DNA from: Clavelina lepadiformis
Lineage: Eukaryota > Chordata > Ascidiacea > Aplousobranchia > Clavelinidae
Direction of reading: 5' to 3'
Assembly: GCF_947623445.1 (NCBI RefSeq)
Contig: NC_135242.1
Span: 23,312,001 to 23,376,000, forward strand
Length of the DNA: 64,000 bases
The number at the start of each line of letters is the position of its first letter. The stretch's first letter is position 1. The notes below the pieces were generated by a model. It made no database searches, was not told the origin of the DNA, and saw only the letters and a program-made list of their open reading frames with translations. A program made the translations under genes and the position numbers. Below, in pieces: positions 13,756 to 25,500 of the stretch.

Positions 13756-16171
13756 ATTTAGATTCAATACTTAATTTGCTCGATGTCTATGAATGCACAA
13801 CGTTAGTTAGCAATTTTCAAATATACACTTTTGGAATTTTTTTAGAACCACTAAAGTCACAATAAACTGAAATAAACAAAATGGCCAATTACAACACAAT
13901 AAAGACAAAAAATGATGAACTGTGCACGACTTTACATACAGACATAAAAATTGATAACTGCTGCCACAATCAAACATCGTGCCTAGTATATAAGTGCACA
14001 ACCACAGGATGCCTTTATATACTAGACCCCAGCTACTCAAAATGTGACGTCATCTGCTTGTGCACTTGTATACTAGACCCCAAACTATGTTACAGTGTGG
14101 GCAAAATTTTCCTTTCTATACCAGTTCACATAAACTGGCAGTCTACAGAAACAGCAAATTAGCCATACCAAGGCTTACACTCATTGAAAGATGAATTTAA
14201 TTGTCTAATCTATCAATAATAATAGCACCAAAGCAACATAATAACTAAAAATACTAAAACACAGACTCATACTTATGTAATAATGGTAACAACTTCATGC
14301 CAGAGATAGTAGTAAATCTAAACTACATATATACACAGAATTTCTGCACAACTACCAACATACTGTGTTAGTTTTGAATTTACAACTAATAAACACAATT
14401 GAACGTTAACCCGGTAACCTGAATTATTTATATACTAACCAATTAGACGCGTATACAGTAACATTAAGTAACAGTGACGAGTTATTTTGTGCATATCATG
14501 CCCTCTAACAAACACCTTCATAATATACTGACATACTTTACCTATAACTTAATGTCAACTGGACAGTTCAACATTGGCGCGCTATGTTTACCGTAATTGT
14601 TACTTTAAATAAACTGTAGATAAGATAGAAGCCGTGCACACAGAAACCGCATACACCCCACCTCCAAGACAAACTGAAAACTGATAACGCCAGGGGATAT
14701 CATTAGCATATTAATCGCGCGTTTTTGAATTCTTTTTTTGAATTTGAATTCTCTTTTTTTTCCTTCTCTCTCAAATTTGGCATTTACAACCACGACCTGT
14801 AAACAAAGAAGTTGACTAGACAACAAACCCTTTGCCACCACCCAACGGTTAATGTTTAAAGTTAAACCATCCCAATTGCCTACGTCATTGTTTTTGAAGG
14901 AGAAATTGCCTTAGTTCGGTTCAAGTATTCCCAGTATTTCTTTGCTTTGACTGCTTGCGATTTAAAATCCTAGATTATGGTTTAATATGCATTCTGTTTA
15001 CTGTTTACTAAAGCATTTCGGTGGTGTTCGAAGAAAATATGTTGTGTATGTATACAGTAGTCTACGACATGGTCGCAAACATTCATCAGCAATTATTGCG
15101 TATGTTATGAAAATAGCGTCAGCATGAATTTTAATTTGCCTACTGTTGTTACCAGCACAGTCTATATTTAACCTTAACACATGGCGTCAACATCTAAGTT
15201 TTGAGTCTTAGACTCTAAGACATAACATTCCTCTAATAACTGGCGATAGCTTTTATAAGGAAATGTGAGATGGTATTTTAAGTAATTTAAATTATCAATT
15301 ACTAAAAAGCTGTTTACCCTGTAATAGAGAGTTGTGCCTCTTAGAATTTTCAAAAGCTATTTGATCAGCGTGTATTGCTCATTTAGCCTTTATATTAATA
15401 TCTGAAAAAAGTTTATTGTTCCTATCTTGAGTTTGGTTACCCAATGCCCATTCGAAGTCCACATGGTCACTAATTGGTTTTAACTAGGTACTTTCCCCAA
15501 TTGGATAAGATAGTTACAAATTCTGAAGATAGGCTTTTTTATATTTTTATATTTACATGCATAAAAAGTTTACCGCACTTAAATTGTTTATAAAAATTGC
15601 TTTTAACACACAAACAAGTTATCTTTGCAGGTAGTACCAATCATTGGAGTTAGAAAATAGGCCACATATCAAACCATCTTTAACTAAAGATAAAAGTTCA
15701 GTGATCAATTGATCATGCATGTATATATACACTATGGTGCAAATTTGTGATACTGACAGTTTTTGCCAAAATCTGAACATAATAGAAAGTTTACTTTCAC
15801 ATAAAAAAATATTTGAAAAATAAACTGCAAAAAAAACAATATAAGCTTTGAAGTACTTCACAAGCAGGAAATGACTGAAATATATTGTCCACAAGTTCTT
15901 TCCAGTAGCAAACAAAGCACACCGGTGCTAAAAGCGGTTACGCAAGTTAACGCAACTGCAAAAATGACAACAAGGCGCCTTTTATAATTAGTTACCACAA
16001 TGAAGTTAATAAAAAACTTTACATTAACGTTTGATGGAAAGTCACGTTTTACATCGGCGTTCGTTGCTTGAGATTAAAACGTAATATTTGGCACAAACAT
16101 ATGAAGTGTGTCAATTTGCTAAAATATAAGTTCTTCGACATAAACAATTGATTGAGCATAACTTGTTATTC
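13756..16171. other. Intergenic region upstream of NUAK
   Basis: No gene is supported. It presumably contains the NUAK promoter and any 5' untranslated exon. A 19-bp imperfect inverted repeat frames a 94-bp segment at 13983-14076, with a CRE octamer at 14045-14052 inside it. A 78-codon minus frame at 14605-14841 is low-complexity and unconvincing. Confidence 0.45.
13983..14076. repeat. 94-bp inverted-repeat hairpin (possible MITE)
   Basis: The left arm begins CTAGTATATAAGTGCAC and the right arm ends GTGCACTTGTATACTAG; the arms match at 18 of 19 positions when reversed. The phrase TATACTAGACCCC occurs twice nearby. No clear target-site duplication was found, so this could be a small decayed MITE or a structured regulatory segment near the NUAK start. 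Confidence 0.4.
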
Positions 16172-17916
16172 TCATGCGTTTGTGACGGTATTTGCTGCGT
16201 GTGACGCCAAAGGGGATGGATTGATGGAATTCCAGCGATGCTTTACGCAACAGACGGTTGCCACAGCAACGTAGATGATCAAAGTGCCGACAAGAGAAAT
16301 GAAAGCGATGACTAAAGGGTGTCTAAACGAAAAATTTCTCTGGTTATAGAATTGCTGTCGGTGCATTTTAAATATCATTATTATCAATATTGAATAGTTA
16401 GCAGAGCTGGAAAGAAACTTATGCAGTTTATGTCGACTACGCAGATAAAAATATAGGTACTGCCAAAGTTTAAAAAAATATTTCATTGCTCATATATAAA
16501 GAAGTTTAATTATTAATTTGTTTATATTCAAGCACCCAGATTACACAACGTATTTCCAAAGTATTCTTGCATTCTGCTCAATTTTACTTACTGAAATTTA
16601 CTACTAGCGCCCCCTAGTGTTTGTATCACGTCGGAATTTCTCAGCGTAGAATCGACGAAAGTTCTTGATCTTGTCACCGTAGTTCTGCTTGTTCTTGTTG
16701 TTCTTGAAGTTGTTGTTAAAGTCATTGTGGTTCCTGCAGCAAAGGTTGACTTGAACGTTTAATAAAATTTGTTCATATCGAAAGTGAAATTACTTCGAAG
16801 TCAAATACTTCCCAAAAACACAATATGCAACACTTCAATGTCATTTTTCAAGTTAACGAATTTCAGTTGATATTGTTCAAAAACATGACAACACGTCAAT
16901 TAGGAACGGTGCTTTATGCCAACCAACATGCATCACAACCATCGTTCTACACCTTCCGTCGTTGGAGGTCGCTCCTTTCCCAAACAAATAGCATTGATGT
17001 CATCGGAGCTATCAGTACAAGCGTCTTGTCCTCCGCATAACTGCTCCTGGTTGAAGCAATAAGAAGCGTCCATGCAAAGCATGTACCTGCGTATATGTGA
17101 TTTAACCGTGTTACAATTACTGCATGTTTGAATTAAAAAGCAAGTGCAGCCTGCAGGGCTGTTTGCACGTTTTTTCTTCAGCTATTTGTTGCTGCTTTCT
17201 ATCTGTAGCAGTAAAAATCCGCGCAAGGTTTTACGTTTGCGAAACCGTTTTTTTAACAATTTGCCGCAACTGCATTGTTTATATAACAATATAAAGTTTT
17301 GTGAGCTTTCGCGACATCATAGCTCACTGTTGCGCGCTAAAGTATAAACAAAGATACCTTCCCTATGTATTAATTTGTTGCGTCTTCTATGCACATTTGA
17401 AACAATGAATGTTAAACGTAAAGGAAAAATACGATACAGCATATAGTTATAGTATATAGATCAGAAACAAAAACAACATAGAGACATATATATAAGACTA
17501 TTATAGTCATATATAGACCCACCCATCTGGACACCTTGAGCTTGATTCGGGCCAAAAATTTTCCAGAAGTTCAACATATTCCGGTGGGGGTGGTGCTCGC
17601 TCCGTTTGTCTTTTGTGACGTGATAAGGTGAAATCTACGAAACGTTTTTCACATGTAGACAGATGTTCTTATTTTAGTTGCTAAATTTGCTAACAATAAT
17701 TTGTGTGAATTCTATTTTAGAGTTTAAAAAACTAAGGAAGCTTTTCTAACAATAATACAGACCTTCAAAAATCGCTCCTCAAAACATCACAAAACCGTTG
17801 CTATGTACATACGTCATTACGAAATCATAAATACATTTTAAAAACTTACCTTTTCCGAATGCATGGTTTGTGAATAAACCGTAAATTAAAACAAATATAG
17901 AAAATATTTGCTGCAT
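16172..17916 (-). CDS. Small secreted/type I membrane protein with LDLRa-like module
   Basis: Assembled from five minus-strand exons: 17850-17916, 17535-17634, 16953-17086, 16592-16733, 16172-16322. Phases join without a break and give 197 aa. Order of parts: hydrophobic signal peptide (residues 1-21), a short linker with RHKR, a possible furin site, then a Pro run. Next comes a cysteine module with Cys spacing and acidic end CTDSSDD typical of LDL-receptor class A repeats, but with five cysteines because the usual first one is missing. A Thr/Ser/Arg stretch rich in TTSRTT follows (likely O-glycosylated stalk), then one transmembrane helix (PLVIAFISLVGTLIIYVAVA) and a short cytoplasmic tail ending TVTNA. 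I do not recognise an orthologue. The architecture suggests a cell-surface receptor or adhesion peptide precursor, which is inference. It lies 1.1 kb downstream of a claudin-like gene on the same strand. The weakest point is exon 2, recognised only by phase and splice sites. Confidence 0.72.
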
Positions 17917-18971
17917 TGTCTCGTTTGCTCTGATACCTGGCCCCGCTCACAAGGAATTGAACTGTTTGTAAAATCGGTTTAAATTTCACGTGAATAAAAA
18001 CAACGGTTGAAAATTTTCCGCTTTGAAAAATATCCGCCTTGGGAATTATTTCTACTTAGCGCTCCTTGTAATCTCACACTTCATACTTTCTTTCATCTTT
18101 TTGGCACGAAATTTCAAACTTTTGAAGTCAACGAAACGATTTATTGTAGTTATTATTTCGGGATAAATAGACCTCCTTCAAGCACCGCAAACAACTTTTA
18201 GTTTTCTCGCTGACAAATAATAATTACCGTCCGGTCATCGGCCATTGTTTCTTATATATGTGATTATCACGTCATAATGGAATAAGGTCTTTCGAAATGG
18301 ACAACAGTAATCTTTATGTGTCAACAATGGAGAACCCTCATGTCTTGATAAAGTGGCCATTTCTCCACTTTCTCACGATCGACTCATTCATCAGAAATCG
18401 CTTAAGATGTCGCTATGGCAACCATTACGATACGCTTAAAACAAAGGGTTCTCCAAAAGTTGACATTACTCACTTAAACGGTTTCTGTTTTGGCCGTCTA
18501 CGTATTTCGTGATCGTAATTTTTGAAACTTTTTAATACACACTGTTTGTTTCACTGCCATATATTTGCTAGAGTGGTTTATAAAACCTCAAGTAAAATCA
18601 ACATTCTGGTGTTAATTATAGTTTAATCCAACGACTGAATTTGTATAAAACAAATCGTTCAACAAAACTACAACATTTTTCAAAACTGTTAGAATTATAT
18701 TATTTTCCAGATATCGCAGTCTATGATTACATAAAAATATTAGAGATTATTTTCATCAAATTTGATCATACAAATGAATTTATTACGACAAAGTCTAAGC
18801 AGTGTTGTTAAAATCGAGGATAACAACCGATGGTATATTATGTCTATGGAGATCGGCAAGAGGAAACATGATATTTTTAATTAGACGCCAACTTTATAAA
18901 AATGTCGCTGCATAGTAAAACCACGTCAAACGACAATCAAATAAATCCGAATAAAATTCAGTTATGAGGTT
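17917..18971. other. Intergenic gap between two minus-strand genes
   Basis: This is the 3' flank of the claudin-like gene and the promoter side of the LDLRa-like gene. A minus-strand AATAAA at 18779-18784 lies about 190 nt past the claudin-like stop and is a plausible poly(A) signal. Frames at 18007-18201 and 18297-18512 show no domain. Nothing else was seen. Confidence 0.5.
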
Positions 18972-20490
18972 TTACACGTAGTTGAACTTGCTGGAATTTG
19001 CCAGAAAACCAAAGGGCATAGCAAGCAACAAAATGATTGATGAAGACCAGGCCAGCCAGAACGAGTATCCATACCGGTAAGTGTTGCCTGAGGCTATAAG
19101 CAGGGGGCGGTTAACGCCGGTATAAACTCCACAAGCCACCATCAGGAACAACCCTTGAGGTGGAATGAAAAGTAAAACATTGTTGCGTTATTAAAAGCAA
19201 TTATGAATTAACTATATTTGAGTTCGGACGGACGATTCAATCCAGGATAATTCACCCAACGTACAATTAAACTCAAAACATCAATATAATTCGAGAATTA
19301 TTTCATCCATCACTTGACGCAGGTTCAAGTTGTTCTATGGGTTTAATTTGTCCTAGGTTGAATCTTCCGTGGATTGAATCGACCTGAACCAATTATAATT
19401 TTTACTATGACTTCATAAACCTGAAATGAGGTAAAGAAGTCCGGCGGCAAGGTGACCTTTTGAACCTCCCTTTCCACATCCTATCACCATGGAAACTATC
19501 ACACCAATGAGAGCGAGGAAAGCTCCCATGATCATGAAAGACTGCGTAGCCCGGATGTAAGGAACAGCTGTAAAAATTGAAAAATAAGATTTACATAAAA
19601 CCCCTAACTTTCGGTAGGGAAGGTAACTTCGGCATTATGAATTATGACTAGGGCGATTATTTTTTGACTTAAAAAACTAAAGTTTTTGACCTAAAATTGA
19701 AAATTTTGACAAATTTTGACATTAAAAAACTTTTTTTTGACAAATTTTGACGTATGAAGAACTCAAGTAGTTAAATTACGCATTATTGTACAAAAAGTTA
19801 AAATTTATCGTAGTAAAGAAGGACAAAAATCTGAACACAGACCTAGCCTATTCTGAAAAGGGAAATGAGCTAATTACAAATCATTGCCAAAAAACTGCAA
19901 CTAAAACACAACAAAAAACTATTCAATACATTTGTCTAAACTAAAGATATATGAAGTATCTAAATTCTAAAGCAAAACCGAAGCAAGAGCTGATTCACAG
20001 TAAGTAGACAATTGGCCATTTCCAACAGTATAAAGTAGGCTACAAGGTGTACAATGTAAAATAACAAGTTCACCTACAGTGCAACCTCTATGACATCACG
20101 ACAATACAGTTTGTAAACAATTTTGACTTGGTAAAAAATTTTGACTTTGTAAACAATTTTGACAATTTTTGACCTAACGCTGTAAATTTGACAATTTTTT
20201 GACTTTTTTTGACAAGTCAAAAAATAATGGCCCTAGTTATGATGTATGGTGAGATACGAAAAATCTCATGACGTCAAATCGTACTATGATGTTGACTCAC
20301 CAAACTCTACAAGTCCAGTCCGACACTGATTTCTCGACAGCCCAATCGAACATCTCTCAAACAGGCCGTACTCCTCATCGTCTGCGAAGTTCCAGCGCCA
20401 CCTAGTGGTGCCCAGTGCAATGGCGGCCAAAGCTAAGCCGCAGATTCCAAGCAATGTGGCAAAAAAGCCAAAGAATGTTGACCTTTTCAT
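18972..20490 (-). CDS. Claudin/PMP22-superfamily four-transmembrane protein
   Basis: Three exons: 20301-20490, 19421-19567, 18972-19153 (minus), in phase, 172 aa. The topology is that of the PMP22/EMP/claudin superfamily: TM1 at residues 6-27, a first extracellular loop with Trp (TTRWRW) and the signature GLF-x-x-C ... C (Gly42, Cys47, Cys56; the family has W-GLW-C-C), then TM2, TM3, a second loop, TM4 and a short tail ending FNYV. The motif YRYGYSFWLAW before TM4 is typical of the superfamily. Claudins form tight-junction strands, while EMP/PMP22 and calcium-channel gamma members act elsewhere in the plasma membrane; the sequence does not decide among these. The tail FNYV resembles the YV ending of claudins that bind PDZ domains, favouring a claudin. 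The first intron carries a 589-bp inverted-repeat element. Confidence 0.82.
19648..20236. mobile_element. TTTTGAC-rich MITE in a claudin-like intron
   Basis: The ends are inverted repeats beginning CTAGGGC and continuing ATTATTTTTTGACTT on both sides. TTATGA flanks both termini directly, so a 6-bp duplication is possible. The outer parts are packed with the short word TTTTGAC or its relatives; the centre is unrelated. No coding potential was seen, so this is a non-autonomous DNA element of undetermined superfamily. Confidence 0.65.
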
Positions 20491-22591
20491 TATAATACTT
20501 ACAAATTTTCAACTTTTCTTCTGCATTAACGGTAAGAATTACTACAGTATAGCGGATAGTTAATTGAACTACAACGACAGATCTAATTAGTAATGAACTT
20601 TGTCCAGAAATTCGTAACTGCCACAGTTTTTGTTAGTCCGACTGTCCTGATTATGCGTTTTTTGAAGACTACTTCGCTGCTTCCTGCCAGTTAAAGCTTA
20701 CACAATTAATACCCTGTCCGATTAACTTTTAATAAATCTTGATTTAGTGCTTTTAACGACAAAGCATAATTTAGTTCAAATTTATATAACCACGTCTAGG
20801 CTACTTAGGCCTATCTACGGTTTCAGAACCGGTTATGTTTCTGGATTATATATTCACCTTATCAGTTAAAGCATGACAGGTCTAATTTCGCAACGCTATC
20901 TCCTTCAACTTACAAGAGTCGCCAGAAACCACAAAGCTAGTGCTATTCCGTACAAACACGGAATTGATCTATAAGGCTTTGTAGTTGTACAATGCTTTAT
21001 ACACGCCCATTTTGGGTGATTTGCTAACAAAAGAAAGGGATTTATTTGGGGCTACAAATCTATTCTACCGTTGAGGGAAAATGACGACATGTTCAGCTTG
21101 GGTAGACCAGGGAATCGAAGCGTGAAGTGCATAAGTGATGAAATTACTGTTTATGACACGAGGGCACGCACGCTTATCGTTAAGTTATTTCTTTGTTGCT
21201 ACAAACACAGAACTTTACAATTTTTTTTAAATATATGGGGACGTTTTTAACTAACTTTATGAAAAAAAAACTGTTCCAAATGTTCTACCAATAAAAGTAA
21301 TCGTCACAACTCATAAGACGTTTCGGCTGTTATAATTGCGTATGTGCACAATACGCTTACTGTATATGAATACATTTACCAGTTGTAAACACATATCGAT
21401 ATGAAGTAGGCCTACGCTGCCGCATTAAACCATCCTAGCCTATTAGCCATATGATTACCGTATTTTCTTGAATAGAAGCCGCCCTCGAATAGAAACCGCA
21501 CAAAACCTTCAAAAATAAAAAAATAGTAGCCGCGGTTTCTATTCAAGAAAATACGGTAATTACTGTTTGCTCAAATACATGTGTGCGTATTATTATACAT
21601 AGTTTCATCAGCGAAGTTCCCTATGGTTATATAAGTAGGTGGCACGTGTTGTATGGTTAGTTGCCTTGTATTTGAACTGTGAAGCACTGACAATCCGTTC
21701 CATTTTACCTATTCTAGTATTTGCGAGAAAGCGTAACAGAGTTTACAGCAAGTGTCGTGACTGTCTTGAATTTTTTTAAATGTTGAATAAATTTGCAAGT
21801 TTCGCGTATTCCCATCGAACAAATCTACAAAATAACCGGAATTGAAGGGAAAAATGTTGTTTGTTGTAACGCTGAGAATTCCGGCATAACCGTTTGTGCA
21901 TTCTTGTGAAGATTTTAAGCTTATCTTCTAAAATTTTAGTTTGTAAAACGCAAGGAAAGTTTAAGTAAGCTAAAGAATTTAAAAAAGCCTAAGTAAAGAT
22001 ACCAAAATGTAAGCCAATAGACTTGCTTCCGCCAGTCGCAAGTAACATTGGAAGACGATAGTCGTTTACTTTCTGTCTTTTTGGCGGCGTTCGCTATAGT
22101 AACATGATGAGCAAATGTACTTACTATGTTTCGAGACGCAGTTATGACCACGCGCCACATTCTCATGCTCGTTTGGTGTGTATGGCGCGTTTGAAGTTTA
22201 GATGACAGTATAGAAGTGTGGCGTGTATGAAATTTTATGCAATTCTAATAAAGCATTATCTATTTTCTAACTTACTGCACGTTATCAGTTATTGCTTAAC
22301 CAGTAAAGAATTGGAAATATTTGCATACGTAAAGTAAGATGTGTTTTTGCGCATTCTCTTACTGGCTACTATTTTTAGACGTCAACATCATAAGCGCCAC
22401 AGGCACAAACCAGTAGCGGTCTGAGTCATGTGGCGCGTGTTCGTTGCTGAGGTTTTATGATTTGTGCACAGTACTACAGTAGGCCTATAGCCTATACGCA
22501 AATGCAAAGTGCGTATATTTCTTCCAGCTGCAATTTTTCTCAAGTGGGCGAACACAGATTGCTGCAACGTCTAGGTTAGCATTATAGCAAT
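20491..22591. other. Divergent intergenic region (claudin-like gene / MRPS22)
   Basis: This stretch lies between the start of the minus-strand claudin-like gene and the start of plus-strand MRPS22. It contains a 99-bp TA-flanked MITE (21458-21556). A 76-codon minus frame at 21936-22166 has no recognisable domain. No RNA gene was seen. Confidence 0.5.
21458..21556. mobile_element. 99-bp mariner/pogo-type MITE
   Basis: Terminal inverted repeats of 25 bp (one mismatch) start CCGTATTTTCTTGAATAG. They are flanked on both sides by TA, the target of Tc1/mariner/pogo transposases. There is no reading frame, so the element is non-autonomous. Confidence 0.75.
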
Positions 22592-25500
22592 ATGATGAGC
22601 TTGCGCTGGAGGATTTTGTTTTCTTTGAGCTCAAGAAGATTGTGCAGAACTGTATATTCTGGCCCAGACGGGTTGCCGGATTTTACTAGAGAATATGGTA
22701 AGTCAGTAAGTTTTTTCCGGGAATCTTTTCTGAATTAAATTTGTTTAAGACAAAAGAAAAAACGTCACTGAATGCTTCACTTTTGTTTTTATTATTTACA
22801 GAAAAAAACACAGATACAAGCTGGGAAGCAAGAAAGCTTAAAAATATTCGCCAACGAGTTATAGACAAAGGTGGGTGTGCCATAGTGGAAAGTGAGGCAG
22901 CTGCATGCAGGAGATTTATTAGCATGCACATCAAGTTTTATTATCTATCCGCAGAATTAAAACAAACAAACAAACAAACATAGAATTATACTGGAAGAAC
23001 TATTTAATTAATTAAGAATTATTTATTGTTTGAACGCCAATTTACAATAAATAAGCAAATAATCGAGGCTTTCCTGTCCACACCATCACACCAATATTAA
23101 CGTCTTTGCACGCACCATTTTATTTCAATAACTGCCGTACTTACCAGTTGGGTCGGTGTGGCAGGTGTTGAACTGTTCAACAAATAAGATCTAAAGGTGG
23201 TGTAAATCGGTTGTTCTTAATCTTTTTGGTGATTACACGAATTTTAAACACTAGAAACCTACATAATCCACCCTGCACCCAGTTTGCAGAATTATTGATC
23301 GGTCATAACTTTTTATCGTATATCCCTATTTGCCTGTGTCATAAAATCAACGACCCATATGTGATTGGCTTGCTTTTATACTTTTGTGTGACAGCAACTT
23401 TGTTTTTAGTGTTTATTTGTTTATTGATCTTTTGTAAATCAAATTCCTTTGCTGAAAATATAGTATATATAGAATATATAGTTAGTATATAGTATATATA
23501 GAATATATAGTTAGCATATAGTATATATAGAATATATAGTTAGTATATAGTATAGCTATAAATATAGTATGTATGGTTATGCCTAAATGTTATTACTTAT
23601 TTATTGATTTATGTTTTGCAGAAAAAGGCAAAAAGTTTGAAGATCTTGAGAAGATTGTTGATGATGAAGCGAGGAGGATTGCTCCTCTTTCACATTTCAT
23701 TTTTTCTGATGATCCTGCTGTGTGTAACAAAGGTGATCTATACTGGGCAGTGGGCACACTAGATATTATTGCAGATATGACAAAAAAATTTTAGGCGCAG
23801 AGATATAATTTTTCGCATTTATGATATCTTGTAGTGCTGTCTCATATTTTTTGTATTTGTTTTTACTTTACTTTAGTCTTTACTTTGAAAGTCTGTTTTC
23901 ATTCCTCCACAATATTTTATTGCTCGAGTAAAAAGACCAATTTGCCTTTTCTTGAACAGATGATTTTTTAATCTTGTTTTGTTGTCGATTTTAAAAACTG
24001 TTTTCAATTGTGAGTTAACAATGACCTTCTTTAAAGTAACTATTTCACGTAATGTTGACATTTCGCCTAAACCAAACTTGCCTAAATACACTTATCAGTT
24101 GAAGCTAACAGATAGAAGCTCTGTTGAAATATCGTTACCAATAATAATTTATGTGGCATTTCTAGCTGTATATACCTTTAGTATTTTCCATGCATCAGTT
24201 CTTGAATCCAGTGCTTATTAAATGCAAAATCGGGTGAAGCTACCTTGATTTTATTAAACGGATTCTGCTTTTTCATAGATTTGATGCTTGGTCAACGAAT
24301 GGAGATTCTGGGAAATCCTTCCTCTGATGGGAAGAATAATATTAAAGAAAAATACTCGAAATCATCAAATTTAGATCCTGATTTTATCAGGTAAAGCAGG
24401 TCGAAAAGCTTGCGAAGTTAGTGGCAGCAATATGCCTTAAGATTGGGTGGATAGCAGCCATAAAGTACACAGATAGTGCAATGCTGGAACTGCACTATAA
24501 GCCTAGTTGTGAACATAGATGTGCATGAGCTGTGCTGTAAAATGTTTTTGTGGTTGCGGGTAGTATGGTTTATTTGCATTTACACTAAATGTGTGCTGCA
24601 GTTTAAAACTTAGTGGGAAACTCGTAACAAATTTTTTATTCGCGGGTAATTATGTAATGCACGATTTCCATACAATGATATGTTTGAGTGTTATTGAACT
24701 TCTAAACTTTCCCTCTCTGATATTTTTACAAGTTTTGTTTCTTAAGGCCAGAGGTGCAAGAAATTTTAAAGAGAATTCGTGGCAAAGACCCAAAAATAAT
24801 TTTTAAAAGAAAACTCGAAAGAAACAAAGAAATGCCGAAGATCCAGTTATTATCAGATGAACAGCTTAAGCAGGTTTCTCACTTTTTTCAGACAATACTT
24901 TTACAATTAATGTGTTTATTTTAAATTATTGGTGAGTGAAATTTATAGTTTTAACTAATTAGACTGATTTTTTCCTTGCCACGTATTTTCGTTCTTTCTC
25001 GCTGCTTTACATTCCAGTCGCCATTGTAACCAAAAACAATGTTATTCAGTAGTAGCTGAGAGCATCACTGCAAATGTATTTTTACCTTGCTGGTTGGTTT
25101 AGGAAGATTTGTTTTTGTTAAAGTCACTTGGTTGTCACCGTTAATGTTGGTGAAGCTAAGACAGACTTTTCAATTTCAATGAATCAATTTTGTTTCATCT
25201 CAATTTGTTCTTTTGTAATGGACAATTGAAATTTTTTTACTTTGTTTTGGAAATGTGTTGACATATCTTTGCATTTTAGAAATCCTCAACCATTTAACCC
25301 TTCTAATCATCAACAGCAATAATTAGATAATTTCCGAAAACGTTTTTATTCGCTGTTATTCATGTTTGAATTAGAAATATGAAGAAGCCTTGGAGGCAGC
25401 TGAAAAGTTTTTGGAAATGCCGCCGGTGATGACAGAAAGAGAACCGATTGATGAAGAACTCGCGTTTGACGAGAAGTTGGATGGTTATGAACATTCCAGT

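Noticed and set aside
21936-22166. 76-codon minus frame upstream of MRPS22
   Set aside because: No domain, no splice partners and a low-complexity end.
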